Of a stretch of DNA of 64,000 nt, positions 25,085-34,967 are shown one piece after another. The translations under genes and the position numbers were made by a program. Under the pieces are notes generated by a model. It was not told the origin of the DNA. It saw only the letters and a list, made by a program, of their open reading frames with translations, and did not search any database. Position 1 is the stretch's first letter; every line of letters begins with the position of its first letter. Origin of the DNA: Elusimicrobiaceae bacterium (GTDB lineage: Bacteria > Elusimicrobiota > Elusimicrobia > Elusimicrobiales > Elusimicrobiaceae); assembly GCA_016281355.1 (NCBI GenBank), contig JAEEIL010000026.1, positions 51,627 through 115,626 of the forward strand, in the 5' to 3' direction.

Positions 25085-28000
25085 ATGAAATATTATATAC
25101 GAAGTTTTTTTATTTTGATTTGTTTACTTCTTTCTGGTTTAACTTCAGCACAAAATTATAAACAAGGTGGTAATTCTAATATGGAAAATATTAATCAAAC
25201 TATAACTTTAATCAATCAGGCAAAATATGATGCGGCACTTAAATTGATATATTCTGTAAAAGTTCCGTCTAATAAAGAGGAAAGAGCGCTTTATTATCTT
25301 GCTAAAATCAAAGCACTTGAAAGCACCCCGTACAGAGCAAATAAACTTATAGAAAGCGAAACCGACTCTACAAAATTTACCTCTAAACAAAAACAAGATG
25401 CTATAAAACAATCCTATAAAGATCTTTGGAATTTGCGTACAACCCTTGTTAATATGCCTTATCAGGAAAACAGGCAGTACCTAGGTCGGAATTATTTTCA
25501 AATTGAGCCGGATAGTTTATATGACGCATTGGTAAACACCTTTATAAATAAACAAACGGAAACAGATATTAAAGTTTATGAAGAGTCTTATAAATTAGGC
25601 GGTAAAAACCGTGACGGTATTAGGGAATATTGGCATATACAATATATAAATGCGGAAATATCAAAACAAGAAAACAGTGAACAATTTGATGCTAAAAAAG
25701 AAAAAGAAAAGGTAACAGATATAGCCAAACTCTTGGCGGCAATTTCCGGCCAAAACAAAAACTATAACGGGCAATTTAAAAAGTACTTTTTTGAAGCAAA
25801 AACCGTACGCGGTAAATATACTGCGGCTTTACAAGGTGCATATTCTTATCAACAGGCAGAACAATTTTATAAAGCGCATGAACTTGCCGAATATTGCCTA
25901 CCTTTTGAAATAAAAAATATTGCATGTGTTTCATTAAAGCTAGATCTTGAAAGCCCTAGTGCCAATATAATAAGTGATATTCCGTCTAACTATAAACCCA
26001 ATGCCATCATGCCTGTTAAATTTGAGGCAAACAATTTAAAGCAAGTTAATTTTAAACTCTATAAACTTTCTTTAGAGCAAATGCAAAAAGGGGTAAGAGA
26101 TTTTAAAACCGTTAAACCTTATAAAACTTATACGCAAAATTTAACTTATGATAAACCTTATACCCCTAAAGAATTTACTTTTGAATTACCGGGTTTAGAA
26201 CGCGGTTTTTATGCCATAACCTTAAATTATGAGGGCGAAAATTACCCTTCTTCTTATAATTTTAATATTACCGATTTAGCACTTTTGGCTACAAGTTACT
26301 TAAATACAGATAATTTGCAAAGTTTAAATTATAAAGATACAAGCATAAATTTTTATACGCTTTCTGCACATAACGGGCAACCTCTTACAGCAGGTGTTTC
26401 TGCCGATAACTTAAATACAGTGCAAACAAACCAAGCCGGACAAGTAAATATAAAAAGAACAGATAGTTTGCGTAATATTACTGCGAAATATAAAGATAAT
26501 TATGCTTTAATTAACTATTTATATCCTCAGCATTACAATAAATCGAATCCTGTATCAATCTATATAAATACAGATAGGTCAATTTATAAACCGGGTGAGG
26601 AAGTAAAAATTGTCGTCAATGCCATAGAAAATAAAGATAATAAACATTTCACTTATCAGGGGCAAGAAAAATTAAATATTCAAATTCGTAATGCCTCTTA
26701 TAAAGAAGTGGCAAAAGATACTTTAACACTTGATAGTTTCGGTCAAGCGACATATACCTTTAAAGTCCCGCAAGATACAATGCTTGGCAACTTTAGTATA
26801 AATGCAAGACTAAGTCAAGGTAGCGGTTACGGTAATTTCCAAGTAGAAGAATTTAAACAGCCGGAATTTACCTTAAATTTAACCGTACCGGAAAGGCCAT
26901 ATAGTTTTAATGAAGATGTTACGATTGAAGGTAAAGCCTCATATTATTCCGGAGAGGCTTTAGCAAATGCAAAAGTTAATATCACAATAAACAAAATGCG
27001 TTTTTACCCATGTTGTTTTAGATGGAATAATTATAGCTTCGAAGAAGAAACCCCTGTCTTTATTGAAACCCTTACAGACAAAAACGGTGATTTTAAAATA
27101 ACTTTTACCCCAAAAGCCAAAAAAGAAAAAAATATTTTGCCCGCTCATTATCTAATTAAAGCGGAAGTTACCGGCAGTAACGGCCACACAATTACCGGCG
27201 AAACAAGTTTGTATGTCGCAAATCAAAAATACTTTTTCGGTATAGACAAAATAAAAGGCTTTTTCTTAAATAATGCAGAAAATAATTTAACTTTAAAAAT
27301 GCAAAATGCCGCCGGTAAACCGCAAAAAGGCAAAGCAACTTTTGAAGTTTTTGAAGCAAAACTTAAAGACAGTAAAAATATTTCTTATTATCAGGAAAAT
27401 TATGATTTGTCTAAAGAACCTATCTTTACTAAAGAACTAGAGTTTAGCGGTAATGAAATTACCCAAAAACTCCCTGCTTTAAAAGAAGGTTTTTACGGCG
27501 CAAAATTAAAAGCGTACGGCGATGAAAGCGAAGCATTTATCTTCCCAGTATTTGACAGTAAAAACCCTAATTTGGTTGTGGAAGGCAGTATAACTTTACT
27601 TGAAAACAAAAAATATATTGTTGGGGAAAATGCAAAAATATTACTTGGTGCAAACAATGCAAAAGGCCCTAAATATGTGGAAATTTATAAAAACGGTTTT
27701 TTCGTAAAACGTTTGCAACTGCCTAATCAACCTTTGCAATTTTTAACTTTGACTATTTTGCCTGAATATCAAGGCGGTATAAGTTTGCGTTGGCTTGGAG
27801 TGTATGATTATGTAGGTTACGGCGGAACACTTAATATAGAAGTGCCTTATTTAGGTAAAGATGTTGATGTAAAACTTAATGCACCGGAAAATTTAGAACC
27901 GGGCAAAAAAGCCGAAATCGGTTTGACGGCAACAATAGATAAAAAACCTTTACAAAATGCGCGTGCCATGCTTACTGTTTACGATAAGGCACTTGATTAT

Positions 28001-30538
28001 TACAAAAAACACAATTTCAATTTACCGTCATTTTATACTCAAAAATTCGGTAGTGGCAATATATCAAGTTCCTTGCAATCAAGTTACGGCGGTATGTATT
28101 ATGCATCTGCATCTTTCGGTGGAAGAAGCGGTGCATCAGGTATGAAGTCTATGAAAATGGCCCGTTCCGTTGAAAGTGCGGATATGGCTGTTATGGAAGA
28201 AAGTGCGGCTCCTACTATGATGCTTGCCGAGAATGCCGCAACGCAAGATTTAGGTGTGGCAGAAACTGCTAGTGAACAAAACCCAACCCGTACAGATTTT
28301 GCACCGACTGCTTATTTTAACCCAGGGGCAAATTTAAAAGGGGGTAAAGCAAACTTTACTTTCAAGATGCCCGATAGTTTAACTGAGTGGACTGCCGCCG
28401 CAATAGTTTTCAGTAAAACTTTGCAAACAGGCAAAACACAAGTTAATTTTAAGACGAGCAAAGACTTAACACTCCGCCTTGAAACACCGACTTTCCTCCG
28501 CCAAAATGACGAGATTTTTATAAAAACCTTAGTCAAAAATAATACGGGACGTTTCTTGCAAGGTAATGTTTCCATGTCATTAAACTTAAACGGTAAAGCG
28601 ATGGAAAATGCCTTTGCAAATAAACAAGTATCTTTAAAAGCAAACGAAGAAAAAACTTTAACTTGGAGTTATAAGGCCCCCAAAGAACTTGGGGAAATAA
28701 CCTTGGCTGCTGCCATCCGTTCCGGTAATCTGATTGACGGTGAAACAAGAACTTTACCGCTTTTAACAAGTGTGCAATATTTACCGAACAGCAAAACTAT
28801 TGCTTTAAAAGAGGGGGAAAATGATTTGCAACTCCCATCAATTAAAGAAGGCGAAGTCTTAAATGCCGCACATTTAACTTTAGATACTTCTTTGCTTGTG
28901 CCGATTGTGTCTGCTATGCCTTTGCTTACCGAACAAACATTTAAAACCGCAACAAGCACTATTGACCGCTATTTGCCGATTGCAATAATAAATAAACTTA
29001 ATGAAAACGCTAATTTTAAGAAAGCAATCAGCCAAATACAACGCAAAACAAGAACAGAAGTTTGGAATAAGCAAACATCTGAAATATTACTGAAAGACAC
29101 GGAACTTTCGCCTTGGTATAACTTATCAAAAGGCGGGCAAAGTGATAACTTAATAAATATTTTTGATTCTAACACCGTCGCCAAAAAACAAAAAGAGTAT
29201 ATGGAAGACCTTAAAAAATATCAAAATTCAGACGGTGGTTTTGCCTGGATAAAAGGCGGTAAAAGCAGTTTGTATGTAACACTTTATGTCGTAGACCGTT
29301 TGGCCCAGGCATCATATTTTGGTGTTAAACCTCCGATGGACATCACGCAAAATGCACTTAAATATTTGCATAAAAAATATAAAGATTTTGATTTTTCAAA
29401 ACCTTATTATCCGTTTGAAGCGATATATTATGCCTATGTAATAAGTGCTTTTGATAAAACTTTGCTTGTTAAAGGAACACGCCAAGAGGTTCAAACTTTA
29501 GCCGATTATATAGATAAACAAAAAGAAATTTTGGCACCTTTGGGCCAAGTTTATATGGCTGTTATTTATCATCGTTTAGGCAATCCTCAAAAAGCGAAAA
29601 AATATATTAATTTGCTTTTTGAAACCGCTAAAGAAAATGATGTTACCGGTACAAGTTTTGCTATGGAGGAACGCTCTTGGCAATGGTTCCACGATGGTTT
29701 AAATTTGCATGCTGAGGCGTTGCGTATGTTGCTTGAAGTCGATCCAAATAGCCCTCGTATTGATGGTCTAATTAAATGGATACTTTTTAATAAAAAAGCA
29801 ACAATGTGGGGCAGTGCAACAAATGCCGCAAAAGCAGTTTACAGTTTGCTTGATGCGATAAAGACTTGGGGTGTTCTAAGTCAAAATAAACATTATGATA
29901 TTGCTTGGAACGGGCAAAATTATGCACTTGATTTCGGCCCGCTTGCCAAAGAAAGTAAGACTGTTTTCAGCGTATATGAACCGCAAGCAAATAATGAAAG
30001 TTTGAAAGCTAAAATTACACAAAATACTACAACAACGCAAGGCAAAAAAGCACAAAAAACTTTGCCGAGTTTTGCAACTTTGAGTAATTTAGTTATAAGC
30101 GATTTACCGCAAGAAGCAAGCCCGAAAGGTATTTTAAATATCACAAAATCTTATTACTTGATTAAGGAAAATACCGTCAGGCCGCTGCGTGAAAACGAAA
30201 CCATCAAAGTCGGAGATAAAATTGAAGTTCGCTTAACTATAAAAGCAGAACATAACTTTGATTTCGTGATGATTCAAGATAAAAAGCCTGCTGCTTTTGA
30301 CACGGAAAAATTGCTCTCCGGCTGGGTGTGGGACGGTTTAGCACGTTACGAAGATTTACAACTTGCGCAAACTAATTTCTTTATGGATTATGTGCCTGTG
30401 GGGACTTATGAACTTAAATATGTTTTGCGCCCGACGGCGAGCGGTGTGTTTAATGTCGGTTCAAGCCTAATGCAGAGCATGTTTGCACCTGAGGTTAGCG
30501 CACATAGTAACAGTTTTATAATTAAAGTTGAAGATTAG
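25085..30538 (+). CDS. Alpha-2-macroglobulin family protein, no thioester
   Basis: 1,817 residues with a signal peptide ending LTSAQ and no lipobox. An N-terminal helical part (~30-280) precedes macroglobulin domains; an MG2-type TDRSIYKPGEEVKI lies near 495. A bait-like low-complexity segment rich in Ser, Met, Ala and Glu spans ~1010-1075. The A2M core (GGKANFTFKMPDSLTEWTAA) follows. The helical domain where a thioester CxEQ should be reads LLTEQTFKTA, with no Cys, so covalent trapping is unlikely. The end (MDYVPVGTYELKYVLRPT ... MFAPEVSAHS) resembles Bacteroidota-type A2Ms. Probably periplasmic protease defence. TAGGAG precedes the ATG, and TATAAT is at 25068-25073. The stop overlaps the convergent nadE stop. 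Confidence 0.88.
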   Translation: MKYYIRSFFILICLLLSGLTSAQNYKQGGNSNMENINQTITLINQAKYDAALKLIYSVKVPSNKEERALYYLAKIKALESTPYRANKLIESETDSTKFTSKQKQDAIKQSYKDLWNLRTTLVNMPYQENRQYLGRNYFQIEPDSLYDALVNTFINKQTETDIKVYEESYKLGGKNRDGIREYWHIQYINAEISKQENSEQFDAKKEKEKVTDIAKLLAAISGQNKNYNGQFKKYFFEAKTVRGKYTAALQGAYSYQQAEQFYKAHELAEYCLPFEIKNIACVSLKLDLESPSANIISDIPSNYKPNAIMPVKFEANNLKQVNFKLYKLSLEQMQKGVRDFKTVKPYKTYTQNLTYDKPYTPKEFTFELPGLERGFYAITLNYEGENYPSSYNFNITDLALLATSYLNTDNLQSLNYKDTSINFYTLSAHNGQPLTAGVSADNLNTVQTNQAGQVNIKRTDSLRNITAKYKDNYALINYLYPQHYNKSNPVSIYINTDRSIYKPGEEVKIVVNAIENKDNKHFTYQGQEKLNIQIRNASYKEVAKDTLTLDSFGQATYTFKVPQDTMLGNFSINARLSQGSGYGNFQVEEFKQPEFTLNLTVPERPYSFNEDVTIEGKASYYSGEALANAKVNITINKMRFYPCCFRWNNYSFEEETPVFIETLTDKNGDFKITFTPKAKKEKNILPAHYLIKAEVTGSNGHTITGETSLYVANQKYFFGIDKIKGFFLNNAENNLTLKMQNAAGKPQKGKATFEVFEAKLKDSKNISYYQENYDLSKEPIFTKELEFSGNEITQKLPALKEGFYGAKLKAYGDESEAFIFPVFDSKNPNLVVEGSITLLENKKYIVGENAKILLGANNAKGPKYVEIYKNGFFVKRLQLPNQPLQFLTLTILPEYQGGISLRWLGVYDYVGYGGTLNIEVPYLGKDVDVKLNAPENLEPGKKAEIGLTATIDKKPLQNARAMLTVYDKALDYYKKHNFNLPSFYTQKFGSGNISSSLQSSYGGMYYASASFGGRSGASGMKSMKMARSVESADMAVMEESAAPTMMLAENAATQDLGVAETASEQNPTRTDFAPTAYFNPGANLKGGKANFTFKMPDSLTEWTAAAIVFSKTLQTGKTQVNFKTSKDLTLRLETPTFLRQNDEIFIKTLVKNNTGRFLQGNVSMSLNLNGKAMENAFANKQVSLKANEEKTLTWSYKAPKELGEITLAAAIRSGNLIDGETRTLPLLTSVQYLPNSKTIALKEGENDLQLPSIKEGEVLNAAHLTLDTSLLVPIVSAMPLLTEQTFKTATSTIDRYLPIAIINKLNENANFKKAISQIQRKTRTEVWNKQTSEILLKDTELSPWYNLSKGGQSDNLINIFDSNTVAKKQKEYMEDLKKYQNSDGGFAWIKGGKSSLYVTLYVVDRLAQASYFGVKPPMDITQNALKYLHKKYKDFDFSKPYYPFEAIYYAYVISAFDKTLLVKGTRQEVQTLADYIDKQKEILAPLGQVYMAVIYHRLGNPQKAKKYINLLFETAKENDVTGTSFAMEERSWQWFHDGLNLHAEALRMLLEVDPNSPRIDGLIKWILFNKKATMWGSATNAAKAVYSLLDAIKTWGVLSQNKHYDIAWNGQNYALDFGPLAKESKTVFSVYEPQANNESLKAKITQNTTTTQGKKAQKTLPSFATLSNLVISDLPQEASPKGILNITKSYYLIKENTVRPLRENETIKVGDKIEVRLTIKAEHNFDFVMIQDKKPAAFDTEKLLSGWVWDGLARYEDLQLAQTNFFMDYVPVGTYELKYVLRPTASGVFNVGSSLMQSMFAPEVSAHSNSFIIKVED

Positions 30539-32322
30539 TTTAATTTCTTAACTTCTTCAAGCCATAAGGCGGAAGAAACATCACTCGGTAACCTTAAATC
30601 TGTTCGGGGGCTTAAAGATACTTCCAGTATCTTTGGGCCTTCGGGTGAGCAAGATCTCTTAAATTGTTGATTAAAAAATCTTCTGAAAAATACTTCAAGC
30701 CAATGTTTGATTTCAGCTTTCTTAAAATCACCTTTAAAGGTGGAAAGCGCAAGCTTATAAATTTCTTTTGGGCCGAAATTATTAACTAAAAAGTGATATA
30801 AAAAGAAATCGTGCAAAATGTATGGGCCAACTAAATCTTCCGTCTTTTGCGTAATTTTGCCTTTGCTTGCCGGTTTAAGTTCAGGGGAAATCGGTGTTGC
30901 CAAAATATCTTTTAAAACTTTGCTTACTTTTGCGGGGGCAGTTTTGGCATATTCAGCCACAATTTCCTGAATCAAAGTTTTTGGGATACCTGCATTTATA
31001 CCGTACATTGAAAGATGATCTCCGCCGTAAGTTGCCCAACCGAGTGCAAATTCAGACATATCCCCTGTACCCAAAACCAGAGCACCGATTTTATTTGAAA
31101 TATCAAATAAAATTTGTGTACGTTCACGCGCTTGGGCATTTTCATAAGCGGTATCAATAATATTTCTATTATGTTTTATATCTTTAAAATGTTGCAAAAC
31201 AGCAGGTTTAATATCAATTTCTTCAAAATTTACGCCAAGTTCTTTGCATAAAATTTCTGCATTATTTTTCGTTTTTGCCGTCGTTCCAAGCCCGGGTAAA
31301 GTGTAAGCAAAAATATTTTTAAGCGGTAAATTTAACAACTTAAAAGTATGAACTGCAGCAAGCAGGGCCAAAGTTGAATCAAGCCCGCCGGAAATACCCA
31401 AAATAACTTTGTTTATTCTTGTTTGTTCTAAACGCCTTGCAAGCGCAAGTGCCTGTAAATTTAACACTTCAAGTAATTCTTGTTTATTTACCGGGCTAAA
31501 GGGATGTTGTACATCTTGCTTGCCTAAAATTTTTGCCGGTTTCGTTCTGGAAGTATTGTTAATTTCGCAAGTTATAATTTTAGATTGTGTTGTTAAACGG
31601 GGAGCTTCCTTTAAAAGAGAACCCCCATTATAAATTAAGATATTTGCGCTATAAACTGCTTCTGCCGAAGATTCCCCAAAAGCACTTGAAGCATAAATAT
31701 AAGCACAATTTTGTTTAGCAGAATAAGCGGAAATTAAGTTTTTAAGTTTTTCTTGCTTACCTAAATATTCATAATTTGCCGACGGATTAAAAATAATTTT
31801 TGCGCTTTTTGGCATGGGGGGGATTTGTTTATTTAAATCAAGCCCTGTTTTAACTGTAAAAGTCGTGCCGAATGATTTAAAAATTAAATTTATACCAAGT
31901 GGCACTTTTTGCCCAAGTATTGAAATTTTGTTTTGTTTAATTTCTTTTGCCGATGTAAAATAGCGTGTTTCGCAGTTTTCAGCGGGAACAATACCCAAAG
32001 TTTTGCCCTTTTGTATTATGGCACTTGCATTAATTATTTGTTCCTGTATTTGCAAAGGTAAGCCGACAATTAAGACTATATTTAATTTTTTTGTTTCTTT
32101 TAAAATTGTGTTTAATGCTTTTAAAGCATTATCAATTAAAAACGGTTTTAAAAATAAATCTCCGCAAGTTGTACCTGTTAAGGAAAGTTCCGGCGTCATT
32201 ATAATTTGTGCCCCTTGTTTTGCGGCAAGTTTTGTTAATTTGATTATATTTTGGGCATTTTTGCTTGTATCTGCTAAGCAAATGCGTGGGCATATAGCGG
32301 AAATTTGTATATTATTCTTCAT
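30535..32322 (-). CDS. nadE: NAD+ synthetase with degenerate glutaminase domain
   Basis: 595 residues: N-terminal nitrilase-like domain (1-~260) and C-terminal NAD synthetase with P-loop LGISGGLDSTLALL. The overall layout matches glutamine-dependent NadE, and E45 in TPELSLTG aligns with the glutaminase Glu. The usual Lys-LPNY segment is missing (GIVPAENCETRYF at ~111-122). At the position of the catalytic Cys (ICEDLW in relatives) the sequence reads VKTGLDL, with G160. Glutamine hydrolysis is therefore probably lost, and the enzyme may use free ammonia. Last gene of the dnaB-to-nadE run, 3 bp after radA. Confidence 0.88.
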   Translation of the reverse strand: MKNNIQISAICPRICLADTSKNAQNIIKLTKLAAKQGAQIIMTPELSLTGTTCGDLFLKPFLIDNALKALNTILKETKKLNIVLIVGLPLQIQEQIINASAIIQKGKTLGIVPAENCETRYFTSAKEIKQNKISILGQKVPLGINLIFKSFGTTFTVKTGLDLNKQIPPMPKSAKIIFNPSANYEYLGKQEKLKNLISAYSAKQNCAYIYASSAFGESSAEAVYSANILIYNGGSLLKEAPRLTTQSKIITCEINNTSRTKPAKILGKQDVQHPFSPVNKQELLEVLNLQALALARRLEQTRINKVILGISGGLDSTLALLAAVHTFKLLNLPLKNIFAYTLPGLGTTAKTKNNAEILCKELGVNFEEIDIKPAVLQHFKDIKHNRNIIDTAYENAQARERTQILFDISNKIGALVLGTGDMSEFALGWATYGGDHLSMYGINAGIPKTLIQEIVAEYAKTAPAKVSKVLKDILATPISPELKPASKGKITQKTEDLVGPYILHDFFLYHFLVNNFGPKEIYKLALSTFKGDFKKAEIKHWLEVFFRRFFNQQFKRSCSPEGPKILEVSLSPRTDLRLPSDVSSALWLEEVKKLN

Positions 32323-32325
32323 ATC

Positions 32326-33672
32326 TTATAACTTTATAGATAAACTATATAAATCTTCAAGTTGCTCAATCTTTTCTTTAGGGGTTTCCTTTAAAATAGG
32401 TGTATAAATTTCTTTCATGCCAAGGCGTGCGGCCTCTTTAACGCGACGTTCGGTTAAAGGTACTATGGCAACTTGCCCCAAAATGCCCACTTCCCCGATA
32501 AATGCGGAAGTACCGGAAATCGGTTTATCTTTTACAGAACTTATGACTGCGGCACATATTGCAAGGTCAAGTGACGGATCATTAATTTTTGTTCCGCCCG
32601 TTAGAGAAATGTAAACATCTTTATTGTCTAAATTTAAGCCGATATGCTTTTCAAGTGCGGCAAGCAACATTTGGCAGCGGTTTAAATCAAGCCCGGTTGC
32701 TATTCGGCGCGGATACGGAAAATGCGTTACAGAAGTTAAAACTTGCACTTCCGTTAAAATCGGGCGCGTGCCTTCCAAAGCAATAGAAAATGCACGGCCT
32801 ATAATTTTTTTACTGCGTGAAGTTTGCGCGAAATACGCACTTGCGTCCAAAACATCTTCAAGCCCGGTTGCAGTCATTTTAAACAAAGCAATTTCGGAAG
32901 TAGAACCAAAGCGGTTTTTATGTGCACGGAGTAAGCGTAAAATATTATCTGAATCACTGTCAAAATACAAAACGGTATCAACCATATGTTCCAAAACTTT
33001 CGGGCCGGCAAGCGCACCGTCTTTGGTAACGTGGCCCAAAATAAAAGTGATAATCCCGCTTGGTTTTGTAGCACGCAAAATTTCACCTGCACTTTCACGT
33101 ACTTGGCTTAAAGTACCGGAGGCGGAATTAAATTCCGGATGATAAACTGTTTGTATTGAATCTACTATCAAAACTTGCGGTGCAACTTTTTTTATTGCTT
33201 CCAAAATACGCTGAATATTTGTTTCGGAAAGTAAAAAAATATTTTCCCCGTCTGCTTTAAGGCGTTTTGCACGGGAGGCAATTTGTTCCAAAGATTCTTC
33301 CCCTGAAACATATAAAACTTTTTTGTTCTTTGATAAAGCAGAAGCAATTTGAAGCATTAAAGTGCTTTTACCGATACCGGGCGCACCGGCAAGCAAAGTT
33401 ATTTGCCCGTCAACAAGGCCACCTGAAGTTAAGCGGTCAAATTCTGTTATACCTGTCGGGGTGCGTTTTTCTTCTTTTGCACTCGCCTCTTTTAGGGGGG
33501 TAATTTCAGAAGAAAATTCCGTAAAAGATTTTTTAGTTTTTGCGGTTTTCGATTCTTCCTGAATAACTTCTTCGGCAAAACTGTTCCATTCCCCGCAATC
33601 GGGGCAACGCCCTAACCATTTAGGGGAATTAAAACCGCATTTTTGACAAGTATAAATAGTTTTAAATTTCAT
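32326..33672 (-). CDS. radA: DNA repair protein RadA
   Basis: 448 residues from the ATG at 33670-33672. A longer in-frame start would overlap the MCE gene, and homology begins at KTIYTCQKCGF. C4 zinc finger (CQKCGF ... CPDCGEW), RecA-like ATPase with Walker A GAPGIGKSTL, the RadA-specific KNRFGS, and a C-terminal Lon-like domain. It promotes branch migration in recombination. Eight bases after the MCE gene stop, so it is within the long operon, although unrelated to lipid transport. Confidence 0.95.
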   Translation of the reverse strand: MKFKTIYTCQKCGFNSPKWLGRCPDCGEWNSFAEEVIQEESKTAKTKKSFTEFSSEITPLKEASAKEEKRTPTGITEFDRLTSGGLVDGQITLLAGAPGIGKSTLMLQIASALSKNKKVLYVSGEESLEQIASRAKRLKADGENIFLLSETNIQRILEAIKKVAPQVLIVDSIQTVYHPEFNSASGTLSQVRESAGEILRATKPSGIITFILGHVTKDGALAGPKVLEHMVDTVLYFDSDSDNILRLLRAHKNRFGSTSEIALFKMTATGLEDVLDASAYFAQTSRSKKIIGRAFSIALEGTRPILTEVQVLTSVTHFPYPRRIATGLDLNRCQMLLAALEKHIGLNLDNKDVYISLTGGTKINDPSLDLAICAAVISSVKDKPISGTSAFIGEVGILGQVAIVPLTERRVKEAARLGMKEIYTPILKETPKEKIEQLEDLYSLSIKL

Positions 33673-33679
33673 AAATTCT

Positions 33680-34957
33680 CTAATTTGCCATTCTTGCAAG
33701 ACCAAGCAAGGAAGCAAGTTCCTTATCTTCAAATGCTAAGTTTGCACCGATTTGCAAGGCAGAGGCCTCGGCAATATCATTATACCTAACATTTACGCCC
33801 ACATTTTTGTTAATCCATGCCTGAGCACCGACTGCATAGAAAGGTTTATCAAACATACGGCCGTTGATTACGCGTTTGCGACCAAAATCAGTTGCTTCAC
33901 CGTACAAAGTGAAGTTTTTAACCATAAAACTATTTGCTTTATAGAAGGGTTTAACTGCCGCGCGTACACCGCCGGAACCGCGAATCATACCTACAGCTAA
34001 ATCGCCCCATTCATTATAAACACCTAGGCGTGCATCAATTTGATTAAAATCCCTAAAATCTTTATCATTTTTAGGCATATTATCTTTATTACCTAGGTTG
34101 GTAACACCGGCACTATAATAAGTATAACCGTTACCCGGAACAAATTTAATAAATAAATCTGAAGTGCTAAGATTACCGTCCGGTTGATAATATGTATCAA
34201 AAAGCCAGAAAATTCTGAATTTTGCCATTTGGCCGACAAATGTTTTTGCATCATCTGAAACTTGTTTGATATTTGCTAAAGTTTGTTCCACATCCTGTTT
34301 CATTTTTTCATCTGATACTAAAGCCGGGAATAAACCCTTGCCGGTTTGCAAATCTTGCATGACTGCATTTGAAGCTTTTGTAAGTTCGCTAACTTCTTGC
34401 ATTGATTTTGTTAAATAAGGCCTTAAAGAAAAGATCAAATCATTTAAATTGCCGGAAAGATTACGTAAATTTTCAAGAGCAGCATTTAAATCTTCGGCGA
34501 ATTTACCATTGTCATTTATACCACCTGTAAGGTTTTGTATAGAGTTTAAGGCATCAGTTATCATATTTGTAATTGAGGGTAAACTCATCCCTATTACATG
34601 GGATCCGGGTGGTAAAATACCGCTTTTTGGGTTGCCTTGTTCAATTTGTAAATAATTTGTACCGATTAAACTTGTAGCAGCTATGGCAAATTTCGAATCT
34701 TTGTAAATTATTACACCTTCATTTATTTTGAGAAGTGCTAAAATTTCCCCACCGTCAATTTTAAGTTCTTTTACTTTACCTACTTCAACACCGTTTAAAC
34801 GAACATTTGATTTGGCCGGCAAACCTGAAACATCAGTAAAATGTACCGTGATATCATAACCTTTTGTTATGGAAAAACTGCCCAAGGCAAAAATACAAAG
34901 CCCTAGGAGCGCTATACCTATAAAAGTAAATAAACCGACTTTTGTTTCTGTACTCAT
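33680..34957 (-). CDS. MlaD-type MCE protein with beta-rich C-terminal domain
   Basis: 425 residues. One N-terminal membrane helix (~8-30) and an MCE domain (VHFTDVSGLPAKSNVRLNGV ... SLIGTNYLQIEQG) are followed by a long helical stretch (~130-250). A C-terminal ~170 residues of alternating strands (DARLGVYNEWGDLAVGMI, FTLYGEATDFGRKR, WINKNVGVNVRYND) looks like an outer-membrane-type beta domain. Standard MlaD has only the first two parts. The helical part could form a bridge and the tail could dock in the outer membrane, a model by inference. Encoded after mlaE and mlaF, so it is the substrate-binding subunit of that transporter. Confidence 0.85.
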   Translation of the reverse strand: MSTETKVGLFTFIGIALLGLCIFALGSFSITKGYDITVHFTDVSGLPAKSNVRLNGVEVGKVKELKIDGGEILALLKINEGVIIYKDSKFAIAATSLIGTNYLQIEQGNPKSGILPPGSHVIGMSLPSITNMITDALNSIQNLTGGINDNGKFAEDLNAALENLRNLSGNLNDLIFSLRPYLTKSMQEVSELTKASNAVMQDLQTGKGLFPALVSDEKMKQDVEQTLANIKQVSDDAKTFVGQMAKFRIFWLFDTYYQPDGNLSTSDLFIKFVPGNGYTYYSAGVTNLGNKDNMPKNDKDFRDFNQIDARLGVYNEWGDLAVGMIRGSGGVRAAVKPFYKANSFMVKNFTLYGEATDFGRKRVINGRMFDKPFYAVGAQAWINKNVGVNVRYNDIAEASALQIGANLAFEDKELASLLGLARMAN

Positions 34958-34967
34958 AAATACCTCT

